From Buxus sempervirens (taxonomy: Eukaryota; Streptophyta; Magnoliopsida; Buxales; Buxaceae), in the NCBI GenBank assembly GCA_947561395.2, contig OX387185.1, positions 25,549,866 to 25,613,865 on the forward strand: DNA of 64,000 nt, given 5' to 3'. Every line of letters starts with the position of its first letter. Within the stretch, counting starts at the first letter, position 1. The translations under genes were made by a program, and so were the position numbers. Positions 1-12,178 of the stretch are shown in pieces. The notes below the pieces were generated by a model. The model made no database searches. It was not told where the DNA came from and saw only the letters and a program-made list of their open reading frames with translations.

Positions 1-1
1 A

Positions 2-2353
2 GCCTTCTCTACTGCCATCTACATCATCAACCATCTTCCCACTCCAAACCTGCAAGGTCTTTCTCCATTTGAAAGTCTCCATGGTAAGTCTCCTTCCTAT
101 AAAGATCTTCACACTTTCGGATGTTTATGCTTTCCATGCTTGCGTGATTATGCCCAAAATAAATTCTCTCCAAGGTCTCTTCCTTGTGTTTTTATTGGGT
201 ACAGTTCTGTGCATAAAGGCTTTTGTTGTCTAGACATGTCTACTCAACGTGTTTACATTTCTCGTCATGTCATTTTTTATGAGAAAATTTTCCCATTTAC
301 TTCAATGGTTTCCTCTTCCAAGGATTAAGCAAGTTCTCTTAATCCCATTGCTACTAATGTTCCCATTTTGTCTTCAGCTTTGTGTTCCTCTTCCAATGCA
401 GGTTCCCATGCCACTACCTCTCCATGTCCCACATGTATTTCATAGGCTCCTATTTTTCAAGCACCTTCTGCTCCTGCTGCTGATGTTTCTCCTACGGCTG
501 CTTCCCCTTCATTGCCATCTGCTGCATCCTCTTCCACTATTCTTGATTTGTCTTCAGAAGTCTCAACTTCTGATACCCCTTTGGCTGCCTCTTCTGGATC
601 ATCACAACGCTCCATCCTTGGCACGCATCCCATGGTTACTCGTGCTAAAGCTGGCATTTTCATACCTAAGGCTCTTTATGCCATCAACGGCCTACTTGCA
701 ACTCCTTTTCATTAGGCTCTATTTGCTCTCAAGGAACCTAAAGGCTTTAAAAGTGCTACCAAACATCCTGAGTGGTTACATGCCATGGAGGAGGAACTCT
801 CTGCTTTGGATCGCAATCATACTTGGACCTTGGTTCCTAGACCTCATGGGAAGAATGTTGTTGACAACAAATGGGTTTTCCCTACCAAGCTCCACCCTGA
901 TGGTAATGTTGCCTGTTATAAGGCACGTCTTGTTGCTAAAGGATACACACAGCAACATGGTCTTGACTTCGATGAGACTTTCAGTCCAGTCGTCAAGCAC
1001 TCCATCATCCATCTCATCCTGTCTTTAGCTACTATAGCAGGCTGGCCCCTTCGCCAACTCGATGTCAAGAATGCCTTCTTGCATGGCTTACTTAAAGAGG
1101 AAGTCTACATGGAGCAGCCTCCTGGTTACACTAATCCAAAGTTTCTGCATCATGTCTGCAAACTGAATCGTGCTCTTTATGGCCTCAAACAAGCTCCTCG
1201 AGCATGGTTCCAACGTTTCAGTGCATTTCTTCTTCGGCTTGGATTTCGTAGTAGCCATGCTGATTCCTCGTTATTTGTCTACAAATCTCAAGGATCCATT
1301 ATATATCTCCTTTTATATGTCGATGACATTGTGCTCACTGGCAATCGTCCAGCCTTGCTTCACTCCTTTATTGGCCATCTTGCCATTGAGTTTGCCATGA
1401 AAGACTTTGGTGATCTTCACTACTTCCTTGGCATCGAAGTCTCGCGTACGTCATCTGGTCTATTTTTAAGTCAATCCAAGTATGCTCTTGATCTCTTAAA
1501 CAAAGCTCAAATGGTGGATGGTAAACCAATCTCTACTCCTATGGTTGTTGGTCAGCAACTCTCCACCACTAGTTCTCCATATTCAGATCCTACCTTATTT
1601 CAAATTCTAGTTGGTGCTCTCCAATATTTAACCATTACTAGACCAGATCTATCTCACAGTGTTAATTCTGTTTGTCAGCATATGCATTCTCCCACTGATG
1701 ATCATTTTCGAGCTGTCAAACACATATTGCGTTATGTTAAGGGTACTGTAACTTATGGTTTATCTCTCTCTGCGAACTCTTCTCAAGATTTATTAGCTTA
1801 CACTGATGCTAACTGGGCTGGTTGCCCCAATACCAGTCGTTCCACTTCTGGTTTTGCTGTATTTCTTGGTCAAAACTTAATTTCATGGTGTGCCAAGAAA
1901 CAACTAATGATTGCCCGTTCTAGTGTGGAATCTGAGTATCGTGCCTTGGCCAACACTGCTGCAGAAGTTTCTTGGTTCACTCATGTCTTGCATGATCTTC
2001 ATGTCACATTACCTCGAGCTCCTCTTATTCTCTGCGACAATAAGACTGCAATTTTCATGGCTTCTAATCCAGTCACGAGACCAAGATCCAAGCACATTGC
2101 TTTGGATTACTACTTTGCACGTGAACTTGTTTCTACTCGCAAGCTTGAGCTTCAGTTTGTTCCTTCTAATCTTCAGCTTGCAAATATTTTTACAAAGAGT
2201 CTCTCTCGCTCTCAGTTCTCCTTTCGTTCCAAGCTCACCATCGACACTTCTATGATTCGCTTGCTGGGGGATGTTAGTGAAATCATATCATCACTCCGTG
2301 ATGATCGTGCTGGACACAGAAAGAATGATTCGCATCATTCTCGTATTAGTTAG
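2..2353 (+). pseudogene. copia pol: integrase end, reverse transcriptase, RNase H (broken)
   Basis: One reading frame runs from base 2 to the stop at 2351-2353, interrupted by stops at 326-328 (TAA), 443-445 (TAG) and 713-715 (TAG). Bases 2-325 encode the integrase C-terminal region (LPTPNLQGLSPFESLHG, then CVFIGYSSVHKGFCCLD). A Ser/Ala/Pro-rich linker ends in HPMVTRAKAGIF, a usual copia join to the polymerase. The open 522-codon part (785-2353) holds RT motifs LDVKNAFLHG, LYGLKQAPRAW and the catalytic YVDD, then RNase H motifs YTDANWAG, SSVESEYRAL, CDNKTAIFMA and KHIALDYYFARE. The usual LADIFTK motif reads LANIFTK; that Asp is thought to be the fourth metal-binding residue of RNase H, so its loss agrees with decay. 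The frame runs on into the 3' LTR. Confidence 0.93.
2261..2271 (+). other. polypurine tract of the copia element
   Basis: The purine run TGGGGGA lies directly before the TG that opens the 3' LTR at 2272, the place where plus-strand DNA synthesis is primed in LTR elements. Confidence 0.7.
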
Positions 2354-2518
2354 TTTCTGTATACAGCTTGATTTGCTTTCCATATTTGTAGATGTTGCTA
2401 TTGTAAAGATTGTAAAAATGCGTATAAATATAATACAAAATCTCCCACCACGACATAGTGAATTGTGGAGAGAATTCTTTCTTCTTCCAAAAGGTATCAA
2501 ACCTTTACAAAAACAACA
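2272..2518 (+). repeat. 3' LTR of the copia element (right edge approximate)
   Basis: It starts with TGTTAG right after the polypurine tract and probably ends in AACA near 2518, giving a short LTR of about 247 bp. A TATA-like GTATAAATATAA lies near 2431-2442. The right edge is uncertain because the partner LTR lies outside the window. Confidence 0.65.
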
Positions 2519-2975
2519 TTTCATCCTTTTTCAAAAAAATGAAACATCTTAGTTGAGATGCATCCATGCAAGTTAGCTTAAAAGTCGTTTTCATCTTTTT
2601 GGTTTTTTTTTTTTTTTTGGGTGAAGTTTTCATCTTTTGTTTTTAATTCAACAGGTCAAATCAACTCTTTAATGTCCTTCTCACATGCATATGATCTTTT
2701 ATCTCGATCTATTTCTAATGTAGAATGAAACCAAGAACCAGCATGGCTATAAGTGTACTACTAATAAAAGCACAGAGTACTTTAACTTTTTTATTTTTTA
2801 TTTTCAGATATCTGTCAAATATATATGGGTGTGTGTGTATGTGTTTGTGTGTTTTAATTTTAACACCAAAAAACTTTACCCTATTTAGAGTCCTAAAATT
2901 AGTAGAACAAATCTTAAAGAAAAGGATAATGAAGAACTAGATATACTAATAGACCAGCTATTTTTTATTTTTCAA
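2519..2975. other. non-coding AT-rich stretch, nothing recognised
   Basis: It holds a poly-T run near 2604-2619 and an irregular GT-rich microsatellite at about 2826-2852. I see no gene or element boundary. Confidence 0.5.
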
Positions 2976-3210
2976 TTATGTAAAGCGGAGATCTAGAGAT
3001 GCATCTATTAGAAGGTGTGAAAGTATGTATATTGAAGAGCATAAGCAAGCAAGAGGGAGACCTAAAAAGACATGGATGAAATCTATAAACAAGATTTACA
3101 AAAACATAAATTAACTGAAGATATGATTTTTTATAGAGCAAGATGGAGTGATAAGATTTGTGTTGCCAACCTCACTTTGATGAAAACTGGTTTATGATGA
3201 TGATGATAAT
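2976..3210 (+). mobile_element. 3' end of an RTE-type non-LTR retrotransposon
   Basis: Translation gives the C-terminal signature of plant RTE-clade LINE proteins: DASIRRCE, then RGRPKKTWMKSINK, then DLQKHKLTEDMIFYRARW and a stop at 3195-3197. A one-base frameshift lies between SINK and DLQKH near 3090. Right after the stop comes a TGATGATGATGATAA tail, the kind of short repeat tail typical of RTE elements instead of poly-A. The copy is strongly 5'-truncated. Family assignment is from remembered motifs. Confidence 0.75.
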
Positions 3211-4440
3211 TTTATCTATATGAAAGCATAATATACACTAGCAAATTGCACATGCAATACTGCATGCATGTAAAAAAAATAAGGGAGGGAACAGTTGTAA
3301 AACTGCTCAAGTTCGGTTTTAAAGGAATTAGGCAGTTATGACTATTATACCCTTTATTTAAGAATCTTAAGTACGATTTGTAAGGGTTTTATTTAGGGAA
3401 GGTGCACATTAAGATTGGCACAATTCCCAAAGAGCCTCTTCTCATTATATATAGTATATATATATATATATTAAGAGCATGTGTAAGGCCTCAATGAAAC
3501 CCTTTAACATATCTTATGATACAACGATTTATTACAAACAAGATATGAAGTTCCTTAAATAATTTAAGTTTAAAATTCGCTTATAATATAAAATTTTATT
3601 GATATAAAAAATTAGTCTTAACAAAATAATTATTCATAATAGTTTTAACTACTAATTAAAATAACAAGAAACATCTATACATAAAAATAAAAGGACTTAT
3701 TTATTTGCTTTGGATCTTTATATGAATTTTTACAGACAATTACTATAAGACTCCATGATAATATAAAAGTCTTTAAAATTTTAAAAGCTAATGCTAAGAT
3801 ATAATATTTTTTAGTATAATTCTTAACTTGTTAGAAGTTGACCTTCTAGAGGGTGTCTCGTAACTGTAGACGTCCCAAAATTGCATGATTTTTTATAAAT
3901 CTTAAAGAAGAGAAATATTTTATTGAAATTTTCAATTCTTAGAATTAGCTTTGAGATCCTTAACCCATTTGAATCCAAACCCACAAGAGAAAATGCTCAA
4001 ATTCAATCTTTTACGCAAAGTCAAACTTTCCGGTTGAGTTTTGTTGACTTTTGACCCAAAAAATGAAATATTTTTTAAGACAAGATTTCAAGATAATTTT
4101 TCCCCGTAATCTGGTTTTTAGCAATGTTATTGCATAAATGAATTTTTTAGCTTTTAAATCTTGATAAATACCTTAGTATTAACATGTTGAATTTTTTTAC
4201 CAAACCTGAAAAACTAGAATTTAGCCTTGAACTGGGAAGTTGACTTTTTATTCATTTGGAATTTGGGTCTGGAACTATTTTAAATGTATTCAAATTGGGG
4301 GGGGGGGGGGGGGGGGGGGGGGGAAGGGGGTGTTTGCTTATTTATATGTAATATCTTAAATAAATGGAGATTAAAAAATACGATGACATTTACTTAAATG
4401 ATATATTACACGTAAATAAGTATTGCCGTGCAGGTAAAGG
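3211..4440. other. AT-rich non-coding DNA with an old LTR remnant at its right end
   Basis: No gene is visible. A (TA)n run lies near 3450-3473. Bases about 4160-4440 align by eye with part of LTR-B (about 27190-27370): both share the wording GAACTGG.AAGTTGA.TTTTTATT, then a G run, then ATTTACTTAAATG. This is probably a worn fragment of the same LTR family on the - strand; the G run has expanded here. Confidence 0.4.
4297..4323 (+). repeat. uninterrupted run of 27 G
   Basis: A pure G homopolymer followed by AA and five more G. The same place in LTR-B has only six G. Such a run can fold as a G-quadruplex and is also a common site of assembly length error. Confidence 0.9.
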
Positions 4441-4602
4441 TCAAGGCTATGCACCGAAAACTCAGTTCGGTCAAACTAAATTTCATTTGTAACCGAAATT
4501 CAATTTAAGTCATGAGTGTTATATGTATTATCAAAATTAAATTTTGGTCATGAAGAGTTTTATACGTGACTGAAATTAAATTTTGGCCATGAGTGTTATA
4601 TA
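4441..4602. repeat. left part of a small palindromic element split by LTR-a
   Basis: About three degenerate units of 40 bp with the core CCGAAATT.AATTT followed by GTCATGAGTGTTATAT. The matching units resume at 10477 on the other side of LTR-a, and AACTCAGTT on the left mirrors AACTGAGTT at about 10570-10580. This looks like a small MITE of unknown family, about 300 bp when the insertion is removed. Confidence 0.5.
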
Positions 4603-5094
4603 TGTAATGCCCCAAACCCGGGTCAATGCAAACCGGTACCAGACCCGAATCTGGTCCGCTGCTGCAACAACCCGAATCCAGCTCAACAACCAAATTCAAG
4701 ATGCTACTGGGCCCATATCAAAACAATCATCATAATAAACCAAACTGAAGAATTAAATAATCCATTTATTAATAACTATCAGAGTGCGGAAACATCAATG
4801 TGCGGAAGTGTAGCCTAACATCATCATAATCATGGAAATAAATAAAACCATCTAATCCAAATCATCAATCAAGTCTGGTATCAAAGGGTTAATAAAAACT
4901 CTCAATCTCTCAAATACATCAAAACCAAATAATTAAAATAACTGTAAAAGTTTCATAAAGTCATCTCTCCTAGACCTCAGATCAAATCAGGATAATAGAA
5001 CTCCTCCGGTGAAAAATCAACAATCTCACTCTGGAAATCCCCACTAGGATCCCCCTCTCGCATATTAGCTGAAAAATAAGATGAAAATTAGGGT

Positions 5095-5110
5095 GAGATA
5101 CGAATATCTC
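5095..5110 (-). other. conserved LTR stem-loop, copy in LTR-a
   Basis: GAGATA-cgaa-TATCTC, a perfect 6-bp stem with a 4-base loop, followed by AGTAGGTTACACATGCAT. The same layout occurs in seven other LTRs of the window with pairing-preserving changes. Confidence 0.75.
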
Positions 5111-6335
5111 AGTAGGTTACACATGCATACTATAAACAGTTCATATATACAAAAATATATATTCATGCACGAATAAACAGGCTCGTATAAACAATCATAA
5201 CAATTATGGAATACAAAATAGAATATAAAACAGTTTAAGTATCAATGAACAGTATCATGTATATCAAAGATCATGATTCAGAAATCATCAATAGAATCCA
5301 ATATAAAACGGGGATGTGCTAAACAGTCACATCCAACCATAGTATCAAATACATGCCTCCAGCATGTGAACAGTATCAATAATAAGTGTTTGTGATCTCA
5401 GTATCATTGTAGGACTCACAAAGAAAGATACACGTTTGAGATGACTCTCAATCATATACTATACCACCATGCGGCTGAGGGGTGATGCTACTAATGATAC
5501 TCAAACCTAAGACATCTCCTTAGATAAGAGCCGTAGTCATCGACTTATTGCACACGACTCAACCGAGTTGGCATGAACCACTAGCATGCAGCACCAAAAT
5601 CAATACATAGAGATGGTCGCTTATCCACATGTACAGGGAATCACCAGCAGAGCACCGGGGTGTCCCTCTAAACATAGACCCTCCAGAGCAACCCAACTTG
5701 CAAAGGAAGTGCGCTTGCACAAGGGAGTAACTCAACCCAAATGAAATATCCCTTAGCTATCTAGCCAAAACTATGGATCCATAATCAGCTATGCCCACTA
5801 GACACCAACAATCCCTAAAGACTAATATTCTATAAGTAATAGTGCCTAGTGGTATATAAAGCTTAAATCTGTAATTTCTCTCAATATCGGGTTAACTAGG
5901 TTTGAAATTCTGATCTGGAAATCCTTTATATAATAATCCGGTTGTCAATATAAATTTACATGTCTCATGGTTATTTATTCCAAATTTATAAGTTCGATTT
6001 TCATAACACTTAGATTTTCCCATTAATTACAAAACTCGGCAACTAATACCCTAAATGTAACGCCCCGGTTCCGAGTCTATTTCCCAAAACCCGAGGTGTT
6101 ATGGTAAGTAACAAAAGCAACTAAAAATCTGAATCCATTTAAGCCTTTATTAATTTCATCATCAGAGTTATATGCAGAAACAAGAAATAATATCCACTAT
6201 CAACTAATCTTTAGCTATTACAATATTCTTAATCTCATGAAACTAATTTTTACAGCTAAACTGACTACCCCTTTACATACTAGCCCAAGCTTATCGTCCT
6301 TGCCAAGAGTACCTAAAAAATAGGAGAAACCGGAG

Positions 6336-6350
6336 TGAGAATAAATCTCA
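6336..6350 (-). other. conserved LTR stem-loop, copy in LTR-b
   Basis: TGAGA-ataaa-TCTCA followed by ACAAGTAGCAAAGTGCATGC; perfect 5-bp stem at the same place as in the other LTRs. Confidence 0.65.
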
Positions 6351-6947
6351 ACAAGTAGCAAAGTGCATGCATAAAATCAGTCCATGTTTATATAAAATAA
6401 GTCATGAGGTGTACGATTAAACCAACAACAAAAACATCAACAAAAAAAAACGATAATATAGAGAAATCCACATCTGTGACATCACAGGACTAATGGAATC
6501 GTAAACAGAGCTCTACAAACATATGCCAATATGCTACCTTCCGAATTACAAATGGACCAGCCGCCCTGCAGTCTGGCTATTCAACCCCGACGGAAGAACC
6601 CACCAACAACTAATAACCAATAACCAGCCGCCCTGCAAACTGACTATTCCAAATGGGTTAGCATGCACGGCCTAACCAATCCAGGAGTGGGTAACGTAGT
6701 GACCGACCAATCCAGGAGCAGTACCATCTTCGAGATGATGGAATGTATATGACACAGAATAAGAAATTCCAGAAAACAATTTCATTTACTAGCTCTCTAA
6801 TGGATCCATGTAAGAGCTAAGCCTGCTAGACATAACTCATAACCAAAAACTCATAATAAGTTAATAATACTATAAGTTCTAAAATCCTCAATAAACAACT
6901 CAACTCAAGATACATAAGAAAGAAAAATTAACCAAAATCATATCTTC

Positions 6948-7048
6948 CCAAGATACATGGGGCATCCCCGATGTACACGAAGGTCTTCAATACTTCATCC
7001 CAAGATATATGGGGCATCCCCGAGGTACACGAAGGTCTTCAATAATTC
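6948..7048. repeat. two tandem 52-bp units in LTR-b
   Basis: The unit starts CCCAAGATA.ATGGGGCATC and continues ACACGAAGGTCTTCAAT; two near-identical copies. Similar arrays with other sequences sit at the equivalent place in LTR-B, C and G. Confidence 0.8.
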
Positions 7049-7677
7049 TGCCGATTCATTAATGAAACCATATGCAAATGTCCAGAGATATAACATCAAA
7101 TGTAAGAAATGGATCACATCTGGAAATAAATAGAAGACACAATCCAAACCTTGAAAACACAATATTATAGTTATACATGCCCAAACCCTCATTAGTTTTC
7201 TAAACATTAATTTAATAATATGAACACGCTTAATTTACCCTTGTAAAAGTGTTAGATAATTTGCCAAATTAGTATTTTATGATTTACAAAGATTCATCCC
7301 CTAGTTGGTTTTTATTTTAGATATTTGCTAGAGAATACCCAAAGTTTACCCTTTAAAGAACCTAAGGTGTCAAAATTATTAACTCTGTCATTTAGTACTT
7401 CTAGAAAGTAACTTAGGTCTATATTGAAGTTTAAGAATATGTTAGGTTACCAAAAATCAGAACTAAACAGGTTGTGACCTCTTTTTACTTAAATATCTCC
7501 AAAAGTTTCATATTTACAATCATCATCCCAAATTGTTATTCTTTAATTCAAATTTAATTCCGCCACTTCCTACATTTCAAATTAACCTAGTTACAGGTGT
7601 TACAACTTTAGGATTTACAGAAAAATCATTAAAAATTAAATCTGGGCACAAATCCCAAAATCTGGATTTTTTGACAT

Positions 7678-7870
7678 GGGTCGCTCGAAGAAGCGCTCGA
7701 GCGACTATTCTAGCGGCTATAATTTCAGGTTCCGTTTTAGATACACAGGCAGGTCGCCCGTGGTTGCGCTCAAACGGTGTATCAAGCGACTTGTTTTCAT
7801 GTTCTCGTTTAAGGTATACAGATAGGGCGCTCCATCGGCCTTTCGGGCGCTCGAGCGGCCTTTCAAGCAC
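7678..7870. other. GC-rich palindrome cluster of LTR-b
   Basis: Within an AT-rich LTR, this patch holds repeated short palindromes around GCGCTCGAGCG and half-sites such as GGTCGC, AAGCGAC and GGGCGCTC. Four other LTRs have related clusters at a comparable place. Confidence 0.65.
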
Positions 7871-8762
7871 TCTGCCCAAAACTCAGTTTTCTAGGTTTTT
7901 TCAGAATTTCCGAAACTTCTCAAATTCCTATGGTTTTAAATTGTTTCAAAACATCTAAATTTCATTCAACAATACTTTTAAGACAATCTTATTCAAATCT
8001 TGGTGATTATAATTTATCTAAGTTTTTCCCCACTAACTTGATCTCCTATATTCATTACTTTTCAAGATTCTTAAAGAGAGAGTTAAATCACCAAATCAAA
8101 ACTTTTTAATCATCCAACTTTTCTAATGAAATTCAACTTAAAAACCAATACGATCAAACATCAAAATCACAAGAAAACATACAGTTCCTCCAGTTTCAAG
8201 GGTTTGCTACTTGCATTTTTTATAAACCCAGATTTGTCAAAAACTCCTTTTGTACCCATTTTATGATCTCGATAACACCCCTCTAGACTTCTCCAATTCA
8301 GATATCTACCATTCAATTTGAATTCCTCCATGAGTAGATCAAAACCCTAAAATTTCAGCCCATTCCAACGGTTGGATCTTCCTATCTCGTCGTTTGAAGT
8401 TGGCTAGTCGGTCATCTCTGCAACTCCTATTTCTTTCTAAATCTGATTTTCCACCAATCTTCTGGGTTATTTCGCACAACCTTAGACTCCTCCAAATCCA
8501 ATCTCTACTATTCAGATTAAAGTATCTCATGTATAAAGCATAACCTCAAAATTTCATGACGATCCAACGACTGGATCTCCAAGGATCGTCGTTCAAAGTC
8601 TGCTGGTTGAACCTCTGCGAAACCTCCATTTTCTTTTTTTCTCTCTCTTTTTTCTCATTCTCTTCTTCCCTTTATTTCTCTCCAAGCCCAAGCACGAATT
8701 TCTTCTCTTTTCCCTCTTATTTTGGCTTACTTTCCAAACCCTAAACCTTCCCTAGGCCTTCC

Positions 8763-8770
8763 TTTTTATA
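8763..8770 (-). promoter_or_regulatory. TATA box of LTR-b
   Basis: On the - strand TATAAAAA followed by GGAAGG, about 740 bases from the LTR's 5' edge (9507), a reasonable U3 length for an LTR of this size. Confidence 0.5.
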
Positions 8771-9654
8771 AGCTCTCTTAATTAGAAGTCCCAATAGGTT
8801 TAGGAGTCCTTATAAATAGGATTCACACTCTTAATTGGAAAGCTTTCTATCCTACCCCTCCTTCTAATTCCTTTTTAAAGAATCTCATACAAAAAAAAGA
8901 TTTATTTTAATTTATTTTCGTGCTAATTTAATTTCTTATTTTAAAATATTACTAAAACACCACAAAACTCCTCTTGTCCTCAAATTTAAGGCTCTTTATC
9001 AACCATAATCACCAATATACCCTTTTTCCTACTTTTAAGCCATAATTTGCTATTTAAATCCAAACCTAACCCAAATTAAGTCTAATTGAATATTTCAAGT
9101 CTAATAACTATTTACTTACTCAATATATTAATTTCGCTAATTGGAAAATGACTAAAATACCATTTCCTTGAATTACATATTTAACCTTTGGATATTTTCC
9201 CAAAAATTGTCCTCTTTATTCCTCACATCAATCTTAACCATATAATGCACTTGGATTAATACATATCTTCCCCAATCCCTTATATTTAATTTACTCTCCC
9301 AATTTATCCAAATCAACATTGCTCTTTCCTACTTAAATGAAGCCACTGTTTAAATTCCTAATTACTCCAAATTTTTGTTTATTTATTCAGTTACTAATAT
9401 CTCTTTGGATCATAATATTATTCTTCCAATACCTAAATTAAATCTTAACTTCTCAATGTTTAAGCTTATTTAATTTACTTTATTTTAGGAAAATCTTGGG
9501 TTTTACACTAAATATCTCCCTATTTTAATTTTTTTGTAAAACAGATATTTAGTAATTTATTTTGGTCTTAAAACATCTTAATTAATGATTAAAATTGGTT
9601 AAAAATGGTTTAGAATTGAATCAGGGATTAAATTTGCAAAAATTCAGATTTTCT

Positions 9655-9812
9655 GCACTAAGCGCTTAGGATCGCTCAGGCGATCAAGGGTCAGTGATAG
9701 TTCAAAATTGATTGCCAACCTTCTGTCAGTCAGCGGTCAACGGTGGTCTAAGATTTAATACAAATGTCGACCAGCGCTAAGGAGCGCTGAGCACAGAGAA
9801 GTCGGCGCTCTA
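9655..9812. other. palindrome cluster of LTR-a
   Basis: Short palindromes around AGCGCT (AAGCGCTTAG, CCAGCGCTAAGGAGCGCTGA) and related half-sites. This is LTR-a's counterpart of the GCTCGAGC clusters in the other LTRs, with a different core. Confidence 0.55.
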
Positions 9813-10476
9813 AGGAGAACGTCAAACTGATTATCAAAAATCTGATTTTTCATTTTCAAAGTGTTTCTAACATACGTATAAGGTTAATATCAAGCTAAAT
9901 ACATATTTCTACAACATAAAAACATGCAATAGAGATCAAACAAGTCAAGAATACAAAACCGATCGTGAAAACGGTGATACCTACTTCTGTTCGATTGTTT
10001 CCTCTCTATCTATATGAACAGCAACAAACGCAGACGCCAAGCAATGTTCAGGAGTCAAGAACTCAAGCTTCTCTCTCTCCCTTCTTCTCCTTTTCTTCTT
10101 CTCCTTCTTCTTCCTTCGCTTGTTGCGCACAGTCTCTCTCGGTCATTCTCTCTTGCAACTGTTGAATAACCACGAATACTCTTAGGTATTTCCATCGTAT
10201 GTTATTAGGGTATTCTAACTTATATATATATATCTTCAATCCCACGCATCTCACATGCACCAGACTCCACACACACGCCCAATCATATCACATCAGAATT
10301 AAAATACTAATCATACCTCAATATCTCACGATCAGACGGTCCGATCTTCACCAAACTCCTGATCTCCACTAATTACAATATCACCTACATCAATAAATTA
10401 TTCCCATCAATTAAAAGCCTCAATAATATTAATTATTAATTTATTTTATTAATTCAGAAAAATTCATGGTCTTACA

Positions 10477-10600
10477 ATATACATAACTGAAATTAAATTT
10501 CGGTCATGAGTGTTATATATATATATGACCGAAATATAATTTCGGTTATAAAGGATTTTGTGTGTAGCAAACTGAGTTTTTGATTATAAATGAAAAATGC
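10477..10600. repeat. right part of the palindromic element split by LTR-a
   Basis: It begins with the ATATA duplication of LTR-a and continues the palindromic unit (GACCGAAATATAATTTCGGT is itself a near-perfect palindrome), ending near AACTGAGTTTTTGATTATAA, the mirror of the left edge. Confidence 0.5.
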
Positions 10601-11671
10601 CAATTTGAAAATTCCCCCGAGCTTTCTCTTATTTACCTTAGAACATCTTTTCTAGGAAGCTTGAATTCCCCAAATTGGCCTCTGAAATTGGTCAAATTCC
10701 CCCAATTCATGTCTTAGGCTTGAATTGGAAGGATCTAGACACATTTTTGTGTCTATCCTTGGGACATCTTTGCCCTTGCTCTTGCTCTCCTCTAGCAAAG
10801 GGCTGGAATTTTGAAGATTGAAAGCTCTTGAAGAAGAAGGGAACCTCTGCTCAATTCTCCACTCAAGCCCCTCAAGCATCTAAGGTGAGATCCTAGCCCT
10901 TCTCTTTCACTTTTATTTCAATTCAAGCACTCTCTCATCTTCTACCTTTCTGTAGATAAGGCCTTGTATGTGTTTGAAACCCCAAACCATACTTAAAGTA
11001 CCTTAAGCATCATCTGTAGCTGTAAAACATGAAGAGAGAGCTAAGGAAAACAAGTATTGGAATGGATCCTTTAGGTTTAGAACCGTTTTGATAAGATAAT
11101 TGCATGATTTGTTTAAATTCATGTGGGATTGTTGTTTGTGTGTGATTTTGTCCCAAGTCTGGAGGAATTATATAGATCCATGCTTTTTGATAGCCTTGGA
11201 TCTCAATTCTTTCCTCAGATCTATTTTCCTACACATTTCAATGTACACAATCACTTGATTTTGTCAAAATAGGCATAAATCTTAGATCTACTATATTTAA
11301 TATAGTAGATTTGATATCAGAGACCTTAGAGCAACTTATTAGGACTTTTTGATTTGATTTTAATTGGTTTTAATCTTTTAGAGAAGATCTTATGGTCTAA
11401 TTTCTTTTAAATTGAGCAAATCTCATTCAACTTGGGTAGAACATAGAAGATCTAAGATCTATGCCTGATTTTACTTGCAGTTCTTGTCTTCTTTGAGTTA
11501 GTCATACACTTCCCATGTTACTAGGATGTGCAACTTTTCATATATAATGAGTAAGGAGAACCTGATTTCTCTTGTTTATAGAAATAAATCAAGAAGAGAG
11601 AAATTATTGTATTTCCCTCATTCTTTCCCCCTCTTTACTTATTCCTATTCTTTGAAACAATGGTAGATCAG
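10601..11671. other. non-coding stretch between LTR-a and LTR-E
   Basis: No coding sequence can be supported. At about 10879 the wording CATCTAAG|GTGAGATCC resembles a splice donor after a leader, as in the LTRs nearby, so this may be a worn LTR or leader, but I found no edges or target duplication. Confidence 0.35.
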
Positions 11672-11737
11672 TGTAAGCACCTCATTTTTGCACCTCTCGG
11701 AAGTGCCGGAAGTGAAAACCCTAAAAGATAAGTCAAA

Positions 11738-12178
11738 ACCCTTGGGAGCAGAAATTGACTTTTTGCTCGAGCCAAGTTGACTGCCATACATAATCTTAAT
11801 GGATAGGAATTTCCGACACAATTCCAACCCAACTAAGTTTGCCAGAAACGAGGTCCAGATCAAGAAGTTATTATCTGGTCAAACCCTAAAGGAGCATAAA
11901 TTGAGTTTCTGCTCAAGCCAAATTGACTGCCATACCCTATCCCAATGAATAGGAATTTTCGACATAGTTCCAACACAACTGAGTTTGTAGGGATCGGAGT
12001 CCAAATGGAGAAGCTATGAGCATATCAAAACCTAGGGAGCAGTCTTTGACCGTCTGTGAAAAGTTGAATTGGCTGTTGCACCCTATCTCAATGGATAGGA
12101 AATCCCGACACCATTCCGACGCAACCGAGTTTGCCAGAATTGGGGTCTGGATAAAGAAATTACAAGCAGATCAAGCCC
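11738..12178 (+). repeat. three tandem units of about 146 bp in LTR-E
   Basis: Each unit starts near AAAACCCT..GGAGCA and contains TTGACTGCCATAC, AATGGATAGGAAT, TTCCGACAC and GAGTTTGCCAGA variants; the units are roughly three-quarters identical by eye. LTR-F has a single related unit (about 23170-23320), so the array was expanded in LTR-E. Confidence 0.8.

Larger units (their letters stand above)
1..2518 (+). mobile_element. Ty1/copia LTR retrotransposon, 3' half
   Basis: The window opens inside a copia element. The order integrase C-terminal part, linker, reverse transcriptase, RNase H, polypurine tract, LTR is the copia order. The 5' LTR, gag and protease lie before the window, so the element's target duplication cannot be checked. 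The pol frame has three stop codons, so this copy cannot make a full polyprotein. Confidence 0.93.
6056..9507 (-). mobile_element. LTR-b: solo LTR nested in LTR-a
   Basis: It starts TGTAACGCCCCGG and ends GGGTTTTACA, with a perfect 5-bp duplication CTAAA at 6051-6055 and 9508-9512. Length 3452 bp. It shares with the other LTRs the stem-loop (6336-6350), a tandem array in the middle, a cluster of GCTCGAGC palindromes, and on the - strand a TATA box. It inserted after LTR-a, since LTR-a continues on both sides. Confidence 0.88.
4603..10476 (-). mobile_element. LTR-a: solo LTR of a Ty3/gypsy-like element, carrying LTR-b
   Basis: It starts TGTAATGCCCC and ends GGTCTTACA, and is flanked by a perfect 5-bp duplication ATATA (4598-4602 and 10477-10481). 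Without the nested LTR-b it is about 2.4 kb. No primer-binding site or coding region lies beside it, so it is a solo LTR left by recombination. The - orientation follows from its clear similarity to the LTR part of fragment D (16762-17388), which is joined to a primer-binding site. ORFs inside are short and unsupported. Confidence 0.88.

Noticed and set aside
249..1028. A 259-codon frame over the copia linker
   Set aside because: It is a shifted reading of the copia pol region; the real frame gives integrase and RT motifs.
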